Shown here piece by piece: positions 45,956-58,343 of a stretch of DNA of 64,000 bases (position 1 is the first letter of the stretch; the number at the start of each line of letters is the position of its first letter). Source of the stretch: Larix kaempferi (Eukaryota > Streptophyta > Pinopsida > Pinales > Pinaceae); the NCBI GenBank assembly GCA_027924585.1, contig BSBM01000711.1, positions 9,781,001 through 9,845,000 on the forward strand. Direction: 5' to 3'. The translations under genes were made by a program, and so were the position numbers. A model generated the notes under the pieces. That model saw nothing but the letters and a program-made list of their open reading frames with translations, was not told the origin of the DNA and searched no databases.

Positions 45956-46930
45956 GCCATCTACACACCTAATAAGATGTTAGACACACCTGAACCATCC
46001 GATGAAATCAATGAAACCCGACCTCCGGAAGACAATATGGGAACCGCAAATGAACCCAATGAAAACCTCGAAGATCAATTACACCAAGACTTAAATCAAT
46101 TGAGGGCACTAAGTAATGAATTGAATAGTACCAAGGAACCCTCTCAGGTTTCCTTAGCTTCATCACTTCAAAACATTATTGAAGCAATCAATATTGCACA
46201 CAGTGAGATAACAAACTTGACCCAATATAGGGCTCAAATGAGGGAACATTACTCCACTGGGTTGTCCAAAGAGCAGATAAAAGACCTCAACATCACCAAA
46301 GCCCAGTTGTATAGCAAGTTCATAGTTCCCTTGACGGGACAACCTCCAGTTGTGACAAGGGATCTGGTTTGCATGGACTAGTGCATTTACCAGCCATGGA
46401 GAGATAACTGGAGAAAGAGGTGGTTCATGGTGTTTGACAGGCCCCCGTGCAACAATTTGGAGGTCCCATAGTATTTCCTTCAGAAATTGTGGGCTGAGTT
46501 TGAGCTAGGGTAGCATGTCAACTATTTTGACATCACTAAGTTTCAAGGTGTCAATCTTGGCTCTGCCCAAGATTGACCTCATGCGCACCGCAACCCACTT
46601 AGAGGACCTCCTGCACCCAGGAGAGAGACAAACCCCCCTCCTCAGCCACCCGGGTTTGGTAGCGGTCTAGATGAGATTCATGACTCTATCAGACATGCCA
46701 CACATGACTTGTTTAGACATACCAAATTTGTGGCCATTTCTTCCTAGTGCCGGGAGGACATTGATGAGACACAGACAGCTTCATAGTCTATGGGTGGTAG
46801 CCAAGACATGCCGGGTACAAGTGGAACCTAGGCAGGGCCTTCTATTTCTGCTAGAACAATGGCACATCGTTGTTCTCACTGTGGTCATTCTTGCCATGGT
46901 GATATGCAGCAGCATGCCACAGGGAGCTTC
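45956..46930 (+). pseudogene. unrecognised gene remnant, possible first exons
   Basis: A good splice acceptor (TTAATTGCAG) ends at 45955. From 45956 an open frame of about 141 codons runs to TAG 46379-46381. It is Glu/Asn/Gln-rich and likely helical (DLNQLRALSNELNS), then GLSKEQIKDLNITKAQLYS. Coding-like text continues past the stop, with further stops or frame changes: a Trp-rich block (YQPWRDNWRKRWFMVFDRPP), then a Pro-rich part, then MAHRCSHCGHSCHGDMQQHA near 46858-46920. No known domain recognised. It may be the front of the gene that ends at 50920. Confidence 0.4.
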
Positions 46931-47093
46931 ATGGATCAGGTTTGCTATTGTTTTATTTAATGTTCAAGTATTTGTTGTATTTTATTTGATATCGTATTGT
47001 TTAATATATTTAACTTTGAATTACACATTGTTGACTTTAGTTGTTTTAATGTTCAGTTATTCGATGCCGAGTCTCCATCCCCCAAGTGGGAGG

Positions 47094-47592
47094 TGTTAAC
47101 ACCCAAAAAGTGCTCACTAGCTCATCCCCTTATTCACATGACCCATTTGTCCACTTTTTCGACCATTTGAGCCTCTAAAACCATCAAAAGGTCACCAAAA
47201 CGACCATAATACACCTTTTTCCCCTCAAAATATGTATTTTTCCTCAAAAAACACAAAAACCCTAAAAAAGGGTCCAAAATTCCAAAAAAATATTAAAAGG
47301 GAATAAAAATATAAAAAATATTCAAAAAGAAAAAAGAGGAAAAAAGAGTCCTAAACCTTGTTGGTTAATACCATTGGTTTCCTCAAAACCACAATGGTAT
47401 TCCCCATCACCAAAAACTATAAAAAGGTCATAGGGGCTCCTCACTTTCCATCCACATTTCATCCTATCCTCATGCTGTCAAAATCTCTCTTGAGTTCTTT
47501 TCCCATTTCAGCATCTTGGAGAAGAGACCATTGGAGCTTGGAGCACCTCAACCTTGGAGCTTCTCAACACCAAACATCCTCACCTTTGAGGT
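47094..47592 (+). promoter_or_regulatory. LTR-start-like or promoter-like segment
   Basis: A purine run AAGTGGGAGG is followed by TGTTAACACCC at 47094, the usual look of a 3' LTR start. TATAAAAA lies at 47418-47425, with leader-like text and a splice donor-like GAG/GTAATA at 47591. No second copy lies in the window, so it could be a solo or orphan LTR or simply a promoter. Confidence 0.35.
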
Positions 47593-47599
47593 AATACAA

Positions 47600-49802
47600 A
47601 AAATTCTATTATTTTTTATCTTGTTCTTCCAGAGATCCATTTCCTTATTGTTCTTAATCTTGTTCTTGTTTATTTGCACATGTTTATGTTAATGCTAGAT
47701 TAAATTTATAATTGTATTTGCTTTTTATTTGAAGACTGCTATTACAAGTTAATACATGCATCCTTGCACATGCTTGGTTGAAAAACCAAGAAACAAGAGG
47801 ACATCAGTTCCTTTGACCTCGATGGAGCCATGGTGGCAGCAGAGGATATTGCAGCACCATACACAGAGGTAACTTATTTACTTTGAATAATTAGATCCAG
47901 TTACGAGTAATTTGTGTTCAGTAATTACAAATTAATTAGCACTGAGTAATTACCATATTATCATCATATTTTATAGTTGTGTTTATAATATTGTCTAATT
48001 TATTTGAGAGCTATAAATTCATATAATCCCACCCCAAAAAAAATGAAACCTTATAAAACATGAAAAACTAACAAAACTATAAACATTTGTCCATGTTCAC
48101 TTTAGGCATCCTAGACCTCTGATAATTATACAAATGGGAGAGAAATTTCCAAAATCTGTCATTCTTACTTGACCAATGACGAGCCCGCAGCTGGGGTTTT
48201 GGTGATGCCCGCAGTGTCCTTCATCCTCAGACTACCATCCAATGCTTGCTTTCTCTTCTTGTGCTTGACCAATGCCATGTGTGTTATTGTTGCTTTGCCA
48301 TTTGTCACCATGTCATCCAAGTTATCTTTGCCATGTACTCTCCTTGTCAAAATCATCCTCAAACGACCACAGTATGGGTCATTTGACTCTTGGCTCAATA
48401 GATGTGCCAATTGCTCCAATGCCCATTACTTTGTCCACCAAATCAACCTTTGCTACCATGCCCTTATGCCATGTGTTCTTCAAGCTTAAACTTTGAGAAT
48501 ATATTACCATGGTAATTATCACTTTCCCCCATATTCTGCTAATAGGTTCTTTTAATGGTAAAGGTGGTCAAATCACTTCTATGCTTCTGCTAACTTTATT
48601 GCATCAATTGAGTTCACTGAGATGTTGTACTTGTCACTTTCGCATCCACCGAGACAAATATGAAAACTATTTATTGTTATGAATTTTCACTACATTGTGC
48701 AAAACTCTTGGGAAAAAGAGAATCATAGTGGCCAAACTTCTAGAAATTCAAGAACTTGATGTTTCTCATGTCCTTATTACCCTATTTTATTATCACGAGA
48801 TTTCCAATTTATTCTAATACTTGAGACTGAAAGTAATCGTACTACTACTCCTAGAACATGCTATTAGGAAAGACATATAAACAACGTAAAACAACTTATC
48901 ACATGTATTGTCACTAAAGTTTTTAAAAATGATGTAAGGCCCATAAGGATTACAAATATGGTCTATGGGGCCTTGCTATTATCTTGATTCAAATTCAACT
49001 TGGTAAAAGATTTGCCATCAAGAATACTCATTTAACTCATTTCACTCAAGATTTCTTTGATTTCAATCAAGTGATATCATTCTGACAACATAGCTATTCA
49101 ATCAAGAACACATAATTACTCATTCAATGCAAAAGAACATGGCACATTCAAGCTTGTAAGTAAGTTAATCATGAAAAATATTTCTCTTTCTTCCTTTTTC
49201 TAACGATCAACACTCTAAAGTGTATTAAATAACATGCACACTAACTTAACTGCTATTTAGCACCTCTTTGCAAATTTAAACAATGAGATGCCATTTTATT
49301 TGATGATGTAAATGTTATGGAAATAAAGGGACTCAAGATCCTCACTCTAGGGATGCAAATACTTTTCCATTGGGTGAATCAAGCTTGTAGGAAACTACAA
49401 ATCTATAAGAAGACATCAAAACCTAGGAACTCTTCATCAAGAACCCAAACACATTACATAGGTTTCCAATTCAAATTTGTAAATGGACATGAATTCCATT
49501 CGCTTATGAGACACTGCACATTTCTCTAGGGCCAAAGGAAAAGCTCACCTACTCATGGGGATGACTCTAGAAAAGGAAAATCTCACCATGTCACCTTCTA
49601 TGCCCTCTCACCTTATTTAATTTTAATTTCATGCCATGCCACCTTCTATCCTTTTAGAATATTGAATATCATCTAACTTGAATATAAATTTATATCGGTA
49701 ATGTTTTTTAAGTACCATCATTGTCATTCTCATTTGCATTGTGTTTAATATTGTTAGTATTGTTTTTATAAATTCAATCTAAAAATTGTAGTGTTCGCAC
49801 AG
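47600..49802. other. mostly non-coding; possible introns and a short exon
   Basis: One stretch near 47818-47878 (CTCGATGGAGCC ... ACACAGAG/GTAACT) could be an exon. A Pro/Ala-coding short frame lies at 48169-48489, but its codon pattern is not persuasive. Otherwise nothing seen. Confidence 0.35.
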
Positions 49803-50920
49803 GTGTCCACGGGCTCCAGGGACCAGCCACCACCACCGGGGATCAACAGTTCTCCCCGTGCGCAGGTATCGTTTGTATTAAAGCATAAATATAATTTCAA
49901 ATACTATGACTTGTTTGTGTATATTTATATTTTTGTATATTAAACTATGAGGTTATAAATGTGTATGCAGGTGCGAGCACCTTGGCCTACTAGTGCCATT
50001 ATTCCTCCCTCCCCAACCTTTCAGCCACCCTATATGCCAGTTGTATCCCCTGGCATACATGCCCCATTCCCCAACCCCTTCCATCCAGACCCCCCCTCCT
50101 ATATAGCACCATAGTTCCATCCAGTTCCCCCTTATGCATCATATCCAACTTCACCACCATATCAGTTTCCCATGATCCCACCCTCCCCCATCCAACCATG
50201 GCACACCACCCATCCATAGTCACCCATCCCTCTACCGCAACACAAACCTCTCCCCCTTTCACATTTCCCCACCACACTCGCTTTCCCTTCCAGGGTGCCC
50301 CAATCCATACTACAACCAGTTGGGGTTTATAGCCCTAGACGTCCATCTCCACTTCGCCCACCCCAGTCCATGTCTCCTCCTGCCACCCCCCCTTTCCTCC
50401 ACTGTTCCCCCCAGTGGTGTAGCCACCATTGATGTGGCTACATCCTCCCCTTTACCATCTACCCTAGCATCGGAGCAGGATGTCCAGCTGTCTGCTCCAT
50501 CCTCCAGCCCTGAAGACCAGCCGATTTTGTTCACGGTGAGATTGACTAGTTTATCAAAATCTTATTCAATTTTAACGGAAATTACTATATGTATATAGTT
50601 TCAGCATTGATCTGATTGTTCTAAATGTTGCAGGGTGGCATTGCTGAGAGACTTGGATCACAGAGGAGGGAGACCCCCTCACAACTTACAGTCTCGCATG
50701 CGGTGAGTTATCCAAGAATTTGAAAACTATTTTTATTTTCAAATTATGTTTTATACTTGTATAATTGCTAGGAAAAGTTGACATATTATTGTTGTCATTT
50801 CAGGGATCAAGGGGACATGCTCAAAGACGCCGGAAGGTCCCAGCTTCCTCTAGCATGAAGAAGAGGAAGATTGATTTTGGAGATGCACCTAGGAGCTCCA
50901 AGGGTGGGCAGGAGGATTGA
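49803..50920 (+). pseudogene. 3' end of a four-exon gene with Pro-rich region and bipartite nuclear localisation signal
   Basis: Four exon-like blocks, all with phase-0 GT-AG borders: 49803-49865, 49971-50535, 50634-50702 and 50804-50920 (TGA). Exon 1 gives VSTGSRDQPPPPG. Exon 2 is a long Pro/Ser-rich stretch with two or three stops and a frame change near 50400. Exon 3 gives GGIAERLGSQRRETPS. Exon 4 gives RRRKVPASSSMKKRK, a typical bipartite nuclear localisation signal, then an acidic end. The splice sites agree well with plant consensus, so the exon structure is real even though exon 2 has decayed. I recognise no family. It could be a transposon accessory gene for the same element as the minus-strand gene at 58-61 kb. 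Confidence 0.55.
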
Positions 50921-52385
50921 GAGACCCTCCTATGTACACTAGCCACAATGTGGCATTTTCGGCACGAGTTGCCATATTTTGTACATGGAACCATGGGCCA
51001 TATTTTGTATAGGGCACGAGTTGCCTTTTTTTGTATGGGACACGAGTTGAATTATATAGATGTTGGGAACGATGTTCCATTTTTCCAAAAAGTGTACATG
51101 ATTGGATCACTTTTTCATATTAATAGATGGATCTGCACTTGTTTATATGAGTTTGTCTTTGATTACATTTTTGCATACATGATTTTGTCTTCGATTCACA
51201 ACTCTCATCTATGGATCATGGTGTTAATTGCATGTTATTTGAATGGTTATTATTTCACAAATTTGTCTTAAGCAATTACACACAACATATCCTAAATGTT
51301 TATGGTTTATTGAATGAATGTTTACAATCATCTAATCATTTACATTCTAGAAGTTACCAAACCTGCGCAAGTGGTTTACTGATTTCATTTCCAACACATA
51401 TTTTTATATTTATATACTCATGGATGATATGGAAAAACATTTAATTAATTAATTTTGTGAAGATAAGATTTCAGCCATCTTTATTGAAGTGATTCAAATC
51501 ACTACAACCTAGTTGGACCCTTAATAGAATGGGTAACACCCTCTTGTGAATATTTTACTCTCTCCAAGAGGGTCTCATTCAATAATCACTCGTAAACTAA
51601 TTACTATAACCTTGGCATTATTAGATAATATCATTTGTGGATGATTTTGGGAAATAAGCCAACATGTTTTAATGTGAATTTTGATTCTACAACATTATGG
51701 TTCATTGTTGATTTAAATTTTGTGAATATCTTTATTTATCAATGAATGATCTTTCATTTTACACACGAGCAAATATTTATTTCTGAAAGGTGTCTATTGG
51801 ATTAATTCACTTGCAACTTTCTGAACTAAGCACTCACATGGGACTTTAACTTAATGTAAAACACATCTTAATCTTCAAACAAGTTTGAAATCCTAAGACC
51901 TTTTCTCCAAACTTGATCTAGAATCCTCCCTAGGCCTTTAAAGTAGGCCTAAAAATTGCGAAAATCTTTGTTGAGGTGACAGTGGCAATCATCTTCGAAA
52001 GTCGCACTTGTAGCATTAGAGGATTAGGACTTTGCCAATTGGGTGTAAAAACAATATGTAATAGGATGCACTAGCATTTATGGATGAGAGAGATAGGGAG
52101 TGCATGCATGCGCAATCCTCCATTAATTTCTAGTTTAAATATTTTTCCTAAATTAGCAGTTCAGTTCTAATTCTACATTTTTTGTTTTATTTAGTTTTGC
52201 ATGCACAGTGAGAGAGTGCAGTTCCCGAGGCACTCATACGTGAGGATTATAGTCTAAGTTAAGGGGGGAAGATCTCTAGGAGGATACATGCTTGCATGCC
52301 TCATATAATCCTAGTACAGGTGCACTTTGTTGGCCCATTTATCCATGCAAACAAGGCACTCTAGAGTTAGAGTCTTACACTCTTA
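50921..52385. other. no gene recognised
   Basis: It starts with a short duplicated phrase (GGCACGAGTTGCC and related text, 50958-51050), then AT-rich DNA without coding signal. Confidence 0.5.
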
Positions 52386-52389
52386 GGAT

Positions 52390-55060
52390 ACCCAAATCCT
52401 AGAACTAAACCATCTTCTTCATCCTCACCATCACCATCACCATCAACGTCTTCATCGTCACCACCATCTTCATCTCTAACTCTAACCCTAATTCAATTTC
52501 CTTCTATAACTCTATCCCTAACCCTCACCCAAACCCTAGCACTAAACCATCCTCTTCATCCTCACCATCACCATCACCATCACCGTCACCATCACCATCA
52601 CTGTCACCATCACCATCATCATCATGTCTTCACCATCATCACCATCTTCATCATCATTGTTAACTCTAACTCTAACCCTAATTCAATTTCATTCTATAAC
52701 TCTAGCCCTAACCCTCACCCAAACCCTGGCACTAAACCATCTTCTTCATCATCACCATCACCATCACTGTCAACGTCTTCATCATCACCACCATCTTCAT
52801 CATCATCATTAACTCTAACTCTAACCCTAATTCAATTTCCTTCTATAACTCTATCCCTAACCCTCACCCAAACCCTAGCACTAAGCCATCTTCTTCATCC
52901 TCATCATCACCATCATCGTCACCATCATCATCATGTCTTCATCATCATCATTAACTCTAATTCTAACCCTAATTCAATTTCCTTCTATAACTCTAGCCCT
53001 AACCCTAGCACTAAGCCATCTTCTTCATCCTCACCATCACCATCACCATCACCGTCACTGTCACCATCATCATCATGTCTTCATCATCATCATTAACTCT
53101 AACTCTAACCCTAATTCAATTTCCTTCTATAACTATAGCCCTAACTCTCACCCAAACCCTAGCACTAAGCCATCTTCTTCATCCTCAACTTCACCATCAC
53201 CATCACAGTCACCATCACCATCATCATCATGTCTTCATCATCATCATTAACTCTAACTCTAAACCTAATTCAATTTCATTCTATAACTCTAGCCCTAACC
53301 CTCACCCAAACCCTAGCACTAAGCCATCTTCTTCATCCTCACCATCACCATCACCATCACCGTCACCATCTTCATCGTCACCACCATCTTCATATCTAAC
53401 TCTAACCCTAATTCAATTTCCTTCTATAACTCTATCCCTAACCCTCACCCAAACCCTAGCACTAAACCATCCTCTTCATCCTCACCATCACCATCACCAT
53501 CACCATCACCGTCACCATCACCATCATCATCAGGTCTTCATCATCATCACCATCTTCATCATCATTGATAACTCTAACTCTAACCCTAATTCAATTTAAT
53601 TCTATAACTCTATCCCTAAACCTCACCCAAACCTTAGCACTAAACCATCTTCTTCATCATCACCATCACCATCACCATCACCTTCAACGTCTTCATCATC
53701 ACCACCATCTTCATCATCATCATTAACTCTAACTCTAACCCTAATTCAATTTCCTTCTATAACTCTAGCCCTAACCCTCACCCAAACCCTAGCACTAAGC
53801 CATCTTCTTCATCCTCACCATCACCATCACCATCACCATCACCATCACTGTCACCATCACCGTAACCATCATCATCATGTCTTCATCATCATCATTAACT
53901 CTAACTCTAACCCTAATTAAATTTCCTTCTATAACTCTATCCCTAACCCTCACCCAAACCCTAGCACTAAGCCATCTTCTTCATCCTCACCATCACCATC
54001 ACCATCACCGTCACTGTCACCATCATCATCATGTCTTCATCATCATTATTAACTCTAACTCTAACCCTAATTAAATTTCCTTCTATAACTCTAGCCCTAA
54101 CTCTCACCCAAACCATAGCACTAAGCCATCTTCTTCATCGTCACCATCACCATCACTATCACCGTCACCGTCTTCATCGTCACCACCATCTTCATCTCTA
54201 ACTCTAACCCTAATTCAATTTCCTTCTATAACTCTATCCCTAACCCTCACGCAAACCCTAGCACTAAACCATCCTCTTCATCCTCACCATCACCATCACC
54301 ATCATCATCATATCTTCATCATCTTCATCATCATTGTTAACTCTAACTGTAACCCTAGTTCAATTTCATTCTATAACTCTAGCCCTAACCCTCACCCAAA
54401 CCCTGGCACTAAACCATCTTCTTCATCATCACCATCACCATCACCATCACCGTCAATGTCTTCATCATCATCATTAACTCTAACTCTAACCCTAATTCAA
54501 TTTCCTTCTATAACTCTAGCCCTAACCCTCACCCAAACCCTAGCACTAAGCCATCTTCTTCATCCTCACCATCACCATCACCGTCACCATCACCGTCACC
54601 GTCACCATCACCATCATCATCATGTCTTCATCATCATCATTAACTCTAACTCAAACCCTAATTCAATTTCCTTCTATAACTCTAGCCCTAACCCTCACCC
54701 AAACTCTAACACTAAGCCATCTTCTTCATCCTCACCATTACCATCACCATCACCATCACCATCACCATCATCATCATTAACTCTAACTATAACCCTAATT
54801 CAATTTCCTTCTATAACTCTATCCCTAACCCTCACCCAAACCCTAGCACTAAGCCATCTTCTTCATCCTCACCATCACTATCACCATCACCGTCACCGTC
54901 ACCATCATCATCATCATTAACTCTAACTCTAACCCTAATTCAATTTCATTCTATAACTCTAGCCCTAACCCTCACCCAAACCCTAGCACTAAGCCATCTT
55001 CTTCATCCTTACCATCACCATCACCATCACCGTCACCGTCACCATCACCATCATCATGTG
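52390..55060 (+). repeat. telomere-word / CCATCA tandem array, plus orientation, about 18 units
   Basis: Units of 137-190 bp (mostly 138-155). Each has CTCTAACTCTAACCCTAATT, CAATTTCCTTCTATAACTC, CCCTAACCCTCACCCAAACC, then GCACTAAGCCATCTTCTTC and a run of CCATCA/CATCATCAT triplets that varies in length. Unit starts can be followed by the anchor ATTCAATTTC at 52491, 52681, 52830, 52972, 53113, 53268, 53411, 53589, 53743 and so on to 54938. The long Ser/Pro/His/Leu frames here are translated repeats, not genes. Confidence 0.92.
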
Positions 55061-55062
55061 GT

Positions 55063-55880
55063 CCATGTGGCCATTATGGACATGTCCACGGTGGCCATGC
55101 ATGCGCGGGGACCTCCGGACGAGAAATGCACCCCTTGAGCAAATCTGGAATGGCCATCACTGAGCAAAACCCTAGCTCCGAAGATGGCCCATTGGCGCCA
55201 CTTTCGGGTCTTCGGGGGACACTATTGGGGGTCCCCTAGCTGAAACCCGTCGTCCCAGACCCACCAAAATCGACGAATTCGTGAACCGAGCCACGGTTCA
55301 GGTTCTACGGGCATTCTAATTGGGCACCTCGGGGTCGTTCAGGGAGACTTGGAGGATTTGCCCCGGGGCCATGGAACCCAAACTGACAAAAGGACATAGA
55401 TTCTGTTGCCTCCCATAAGTCCACGTGGCCATTGTGGGCCTGTCCATGGTGGCCACGCACGTCCGAGGGCCTTCGGACGAGAAATGCACCCCTTGAGTGA
55501 ATCTGGAATGGCCATCATTGAGAAAAACCCTAGCTCCGGAGATGGATCGTTGGCACTGCTTCCAGGTCTTCGGGGGATGCTGTGGGGGGTCTCCTAGCTG
55601 AAACCCGATGTCTCAGACCCACCAGAATCGATGGATTCGCGAACCGAGCCATGGTTCAGGTGCTATGAGAATTATAGTTAGGCACCTCGGGGTCGTTCAG
55701 GGACACTTGGAGGAATTTCCCCGAGGCCAAGGAACCCAGACGGAGGAGAGGACCTGGATTCCGTTGCCTCCCACAGGTCCACGGTGCCATTGTGGACCTG
55801 TCCACGGTTTTCACGCACGCCCGGGGGCCTCAGGACGAGAAATGGCCCCCTTGAGAAAACTGGGATGGCCCTCACATTGG
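55063..55880 (+). repeat. 357-bp GC-rich tandem repeat, plus orientation
   Basis: Copies start at about 55063, 55420 and 55777 (GTCCA, GTGG or GGTG, CCATT), giving a 357-bp period. The third copy is cut off near 55880. It contains GAGCAAAACCCTAG and GAACCGAGCCACGGTTC. It is much richer in GC than its surroundings. Confidence 0.88.
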
Positions 55881-55884
55881 GTTC

Positions 55885-56550
55885 AACTTTGGAAAATCAT
55901 CCCCCCGGCACTTACGACTAGCGTTCCCAGCTGGAACCTGCCTAGACACACCTGCAAGACTCCCTGGAACCCAATTTTGCAGCACGGTTGGACTTCTATG
56001 CCCCCTACAGGTATCCGGCAGGTGTCCCTGAAGGCCTTTTGGATGTAAGAAGGAAGGAACCATAGAATGAAAACCGTGGCTCTGATCGACGAACCGTAGA
56101 CTCCGTTGGATTCAGGACAATGGAATAGTGCCAGGGGTACCCCTCTCCTCCAGTCCCGTGGCCTCGGTGCTATCTTGTATGTCCATCTTGGAAACTAGGG
56201 TTTTGCTCAGTGAGGGAGTGTGCAATTTTTGCACATGGGGGTCAACTCTGTAAAATCATCCGTCGGGCACTTATGGCCAGCATTCCCAACCGGAACCTAC
56301 CTAGACACACCTGCAGTACTCCCTGGAGCTCGGTTTTGCTACACGGTTGAAATTCCATGCCCCCGGCAGGTATCCAGCAGGTGTCCCTAAAGGCCTTTTG
56401 GATGCAAGATGGAACGATCCATAGAATGACAACCATAGCTCCAATCAATGAACCATCGACTCCGTTGGATTCAGGATGCTGGGATAGTGCCAGGGGTGCC
56501 CCTCTTCTCTGGTCCCATGGCCCCAGTGCCATCTTGTACATCCAGCTTAG
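55885..56550 (-). repeat. about 361-bp GC-rich repeat, two copies, inverse orientation to the 357-bp repeat
   Basis: Copies start at about 55888 and 56250 (AAAATCATCC). Read on the minus strand they show TCACTGAGCAAAACCCTAG, GAGCCACGGTT and TTCAGGGACA in the same order as the plus-oriented 357-bp units. They are therefore diverged copies of the same satellite, turned around. The last copy ends inside the word AGGGTT, exactly where the telomere-word array begins. Confidence 0.75.
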
Positions 56551-57345
56551 AAACTAGGGTTAGAGTTAGAGTTAATGATGATGATGAAGATGGTGGTGAT
56601 GATGAAGACATTGATGGTATGGTGATGGTGATGATGACTGTGATGGTGATGGTGATGGTGATGGCGATGATGAAGAAGATGGTTTAGTGCTAAGGTTTGG
56701 GTGAGGGTTGGGGCTAGAGTTACAGAAGGAAATTGAATTAGGGTTAGAGTTAGAGTTAATGATGATGATGAAGATGGTGGTGATGATGAAGACATTGATG
56801 GTATGGTGATGGTGATGGTGACGGTGATGGTGATGGTGATGGTGATGGTGATGATGAAGAAGATGGTTTAGTGCTAAGGTTTGGGTGAGGGTTGGGGCTA
56901 GAGTTACAGAAGGAAATTGAATTAGGGTTAGAGTTAGAGTTAATGATGATGATGAAGATGGTGGTGATGATGAAGACGTTGATGATGATGGTGATGGTGA
57001 CGGTGATGGTGATGGTGATGGTTATGGTGATGGTTATGGTGATGGTGATGGTGACAGTGACGGTGATGGTGATGGTGACAGTGACGGTGATGGTGATGGT
57101 AATGGTGATGGTGATGGCGATGATGAAGAAGATGGGTTAGTGCTAGGGTTTGGGTGAGGGTTGGGGCTAGAGTTATAGAAGGAAATTGAATTAGGGTTAG
57201 AGTTAGAGTTAATGATGATGATGAAGATGGTGGCGATGATGAAGACGTTGATGATGGTGGTGATGGTGATGGTTATAATGAAGAAGATGATTATGATGGA
57301 GATGTTGATGAGGAGCCTAGAGATTATGTTGGTGATGATGATGGC
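56551..57345 (-). repeat. telomere-word / TGGTGA tandem array, inverse orientation, about four units
   Basis: Reverse-complement form of the 52390-55060 array: GGGTTAGAGTTAGAGTTAATG, GATGATGAAGATGG runs, GGTTTGGGTGAGGG and GAAATTGAATTAGGG at about 56730, 56913 and 57182. The triplet runs (GTGATG) are longer than in the plus arm. Confidence 0.9.
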
Positions 57346-58343
57346 AAGTCCCTCTAAGTGGTTATCTATAGGAATAAAGCATCAATCTCCAACCATAAAT
57401 TAGCATGTTTTAAAATATATTATTGGAAACCCTATGTTGATGACACGATGCTTGGATAAGGGCAAAAACCCAAAATCTAGCTAGATTTGGGTGAACATTG
57501 AGCATGGGGAACCAAATCTATTAAAAATGTTGGGGATATAAGAGTTTTTTGGGTTATAAGAGCATGGGGAACCAAAACCCTAAACCAACATAATCATCAT
57601 AATATAAGAGTTTTTTGGGTTGGGGATATACCTCAAGGTACCCAAAGCATGAAAAAGGTTTGGGTGGACACAAAACTAAAGAGAGAGAAACTAAAGAGAT
57701 ATTTGATCGATAAGTAATTTCACAGTTCCCCAATGCTTTTATCAAGTATAGATCTCAAAAATACCACCCTTGAAACTTTATGATAACTCCCTACCCCAAG
57801 TGGAAGACCCTTCTATCCATACATGGATTCCTAGAAGGTTTCATATACCAAGTTAAATTTTCAAGACCATTGTAATAGATTATGTACTTCAAAAAAATTC
57901 CTAAAACCTAGGTAATTCTAATCTTGAGAAACTATCAAAACCGCTATCTTCAAATGCTACAAACATAAATAGATATATTTAAGAAAATACTAACTCAATT
58001 TACTCAAATTTGATCCAAATCACATCACCATTTTATTCAACATAAAAGAGAAGCATGGAATAGTTTAATACATATAGGAAAAATAAAAAACATAGCCAAA
58101 GACATGTATGTATGTATGTATCAACAAAAAATGCATGTACCAATGAAATAACATAAAACTACACATACCTCGATGTAGAACATAACATTCTTTGATGCAA
58201 TTCTCTCTCTTATGTAAAGTTGACTGGCCTCATTCAATAAATCCATCTAGATCCTCTCTGTTGCTAATTTTCTCCATCAATCTCTCGTGCTCTGAATGAG
58301 GCAGGTAGTAGCGTACCTGGGTTGAGCTCTTGCTTGACATTGT
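57346..58343. other. no gene recognised
   Basis: Contains a small duplication (ATAAGAGTTTTTTGGGTT at about 57538 and 57602) and a GTAT microsatellite near 58108. Otherwise non-coding. Confidence 0.5.

Noticed and set aside
52624-54920. Long plus-strand frames rich in Ser, Pro, His, Leu and Thr
   Set aside because: They are direct translations of the tandem array; different frames give equally long products and no start or codon signal is present.
56892-57140. Met/Val-rich plus-strand frame
   Set aside because: Translation of GTGATG triplets in the inverted array.
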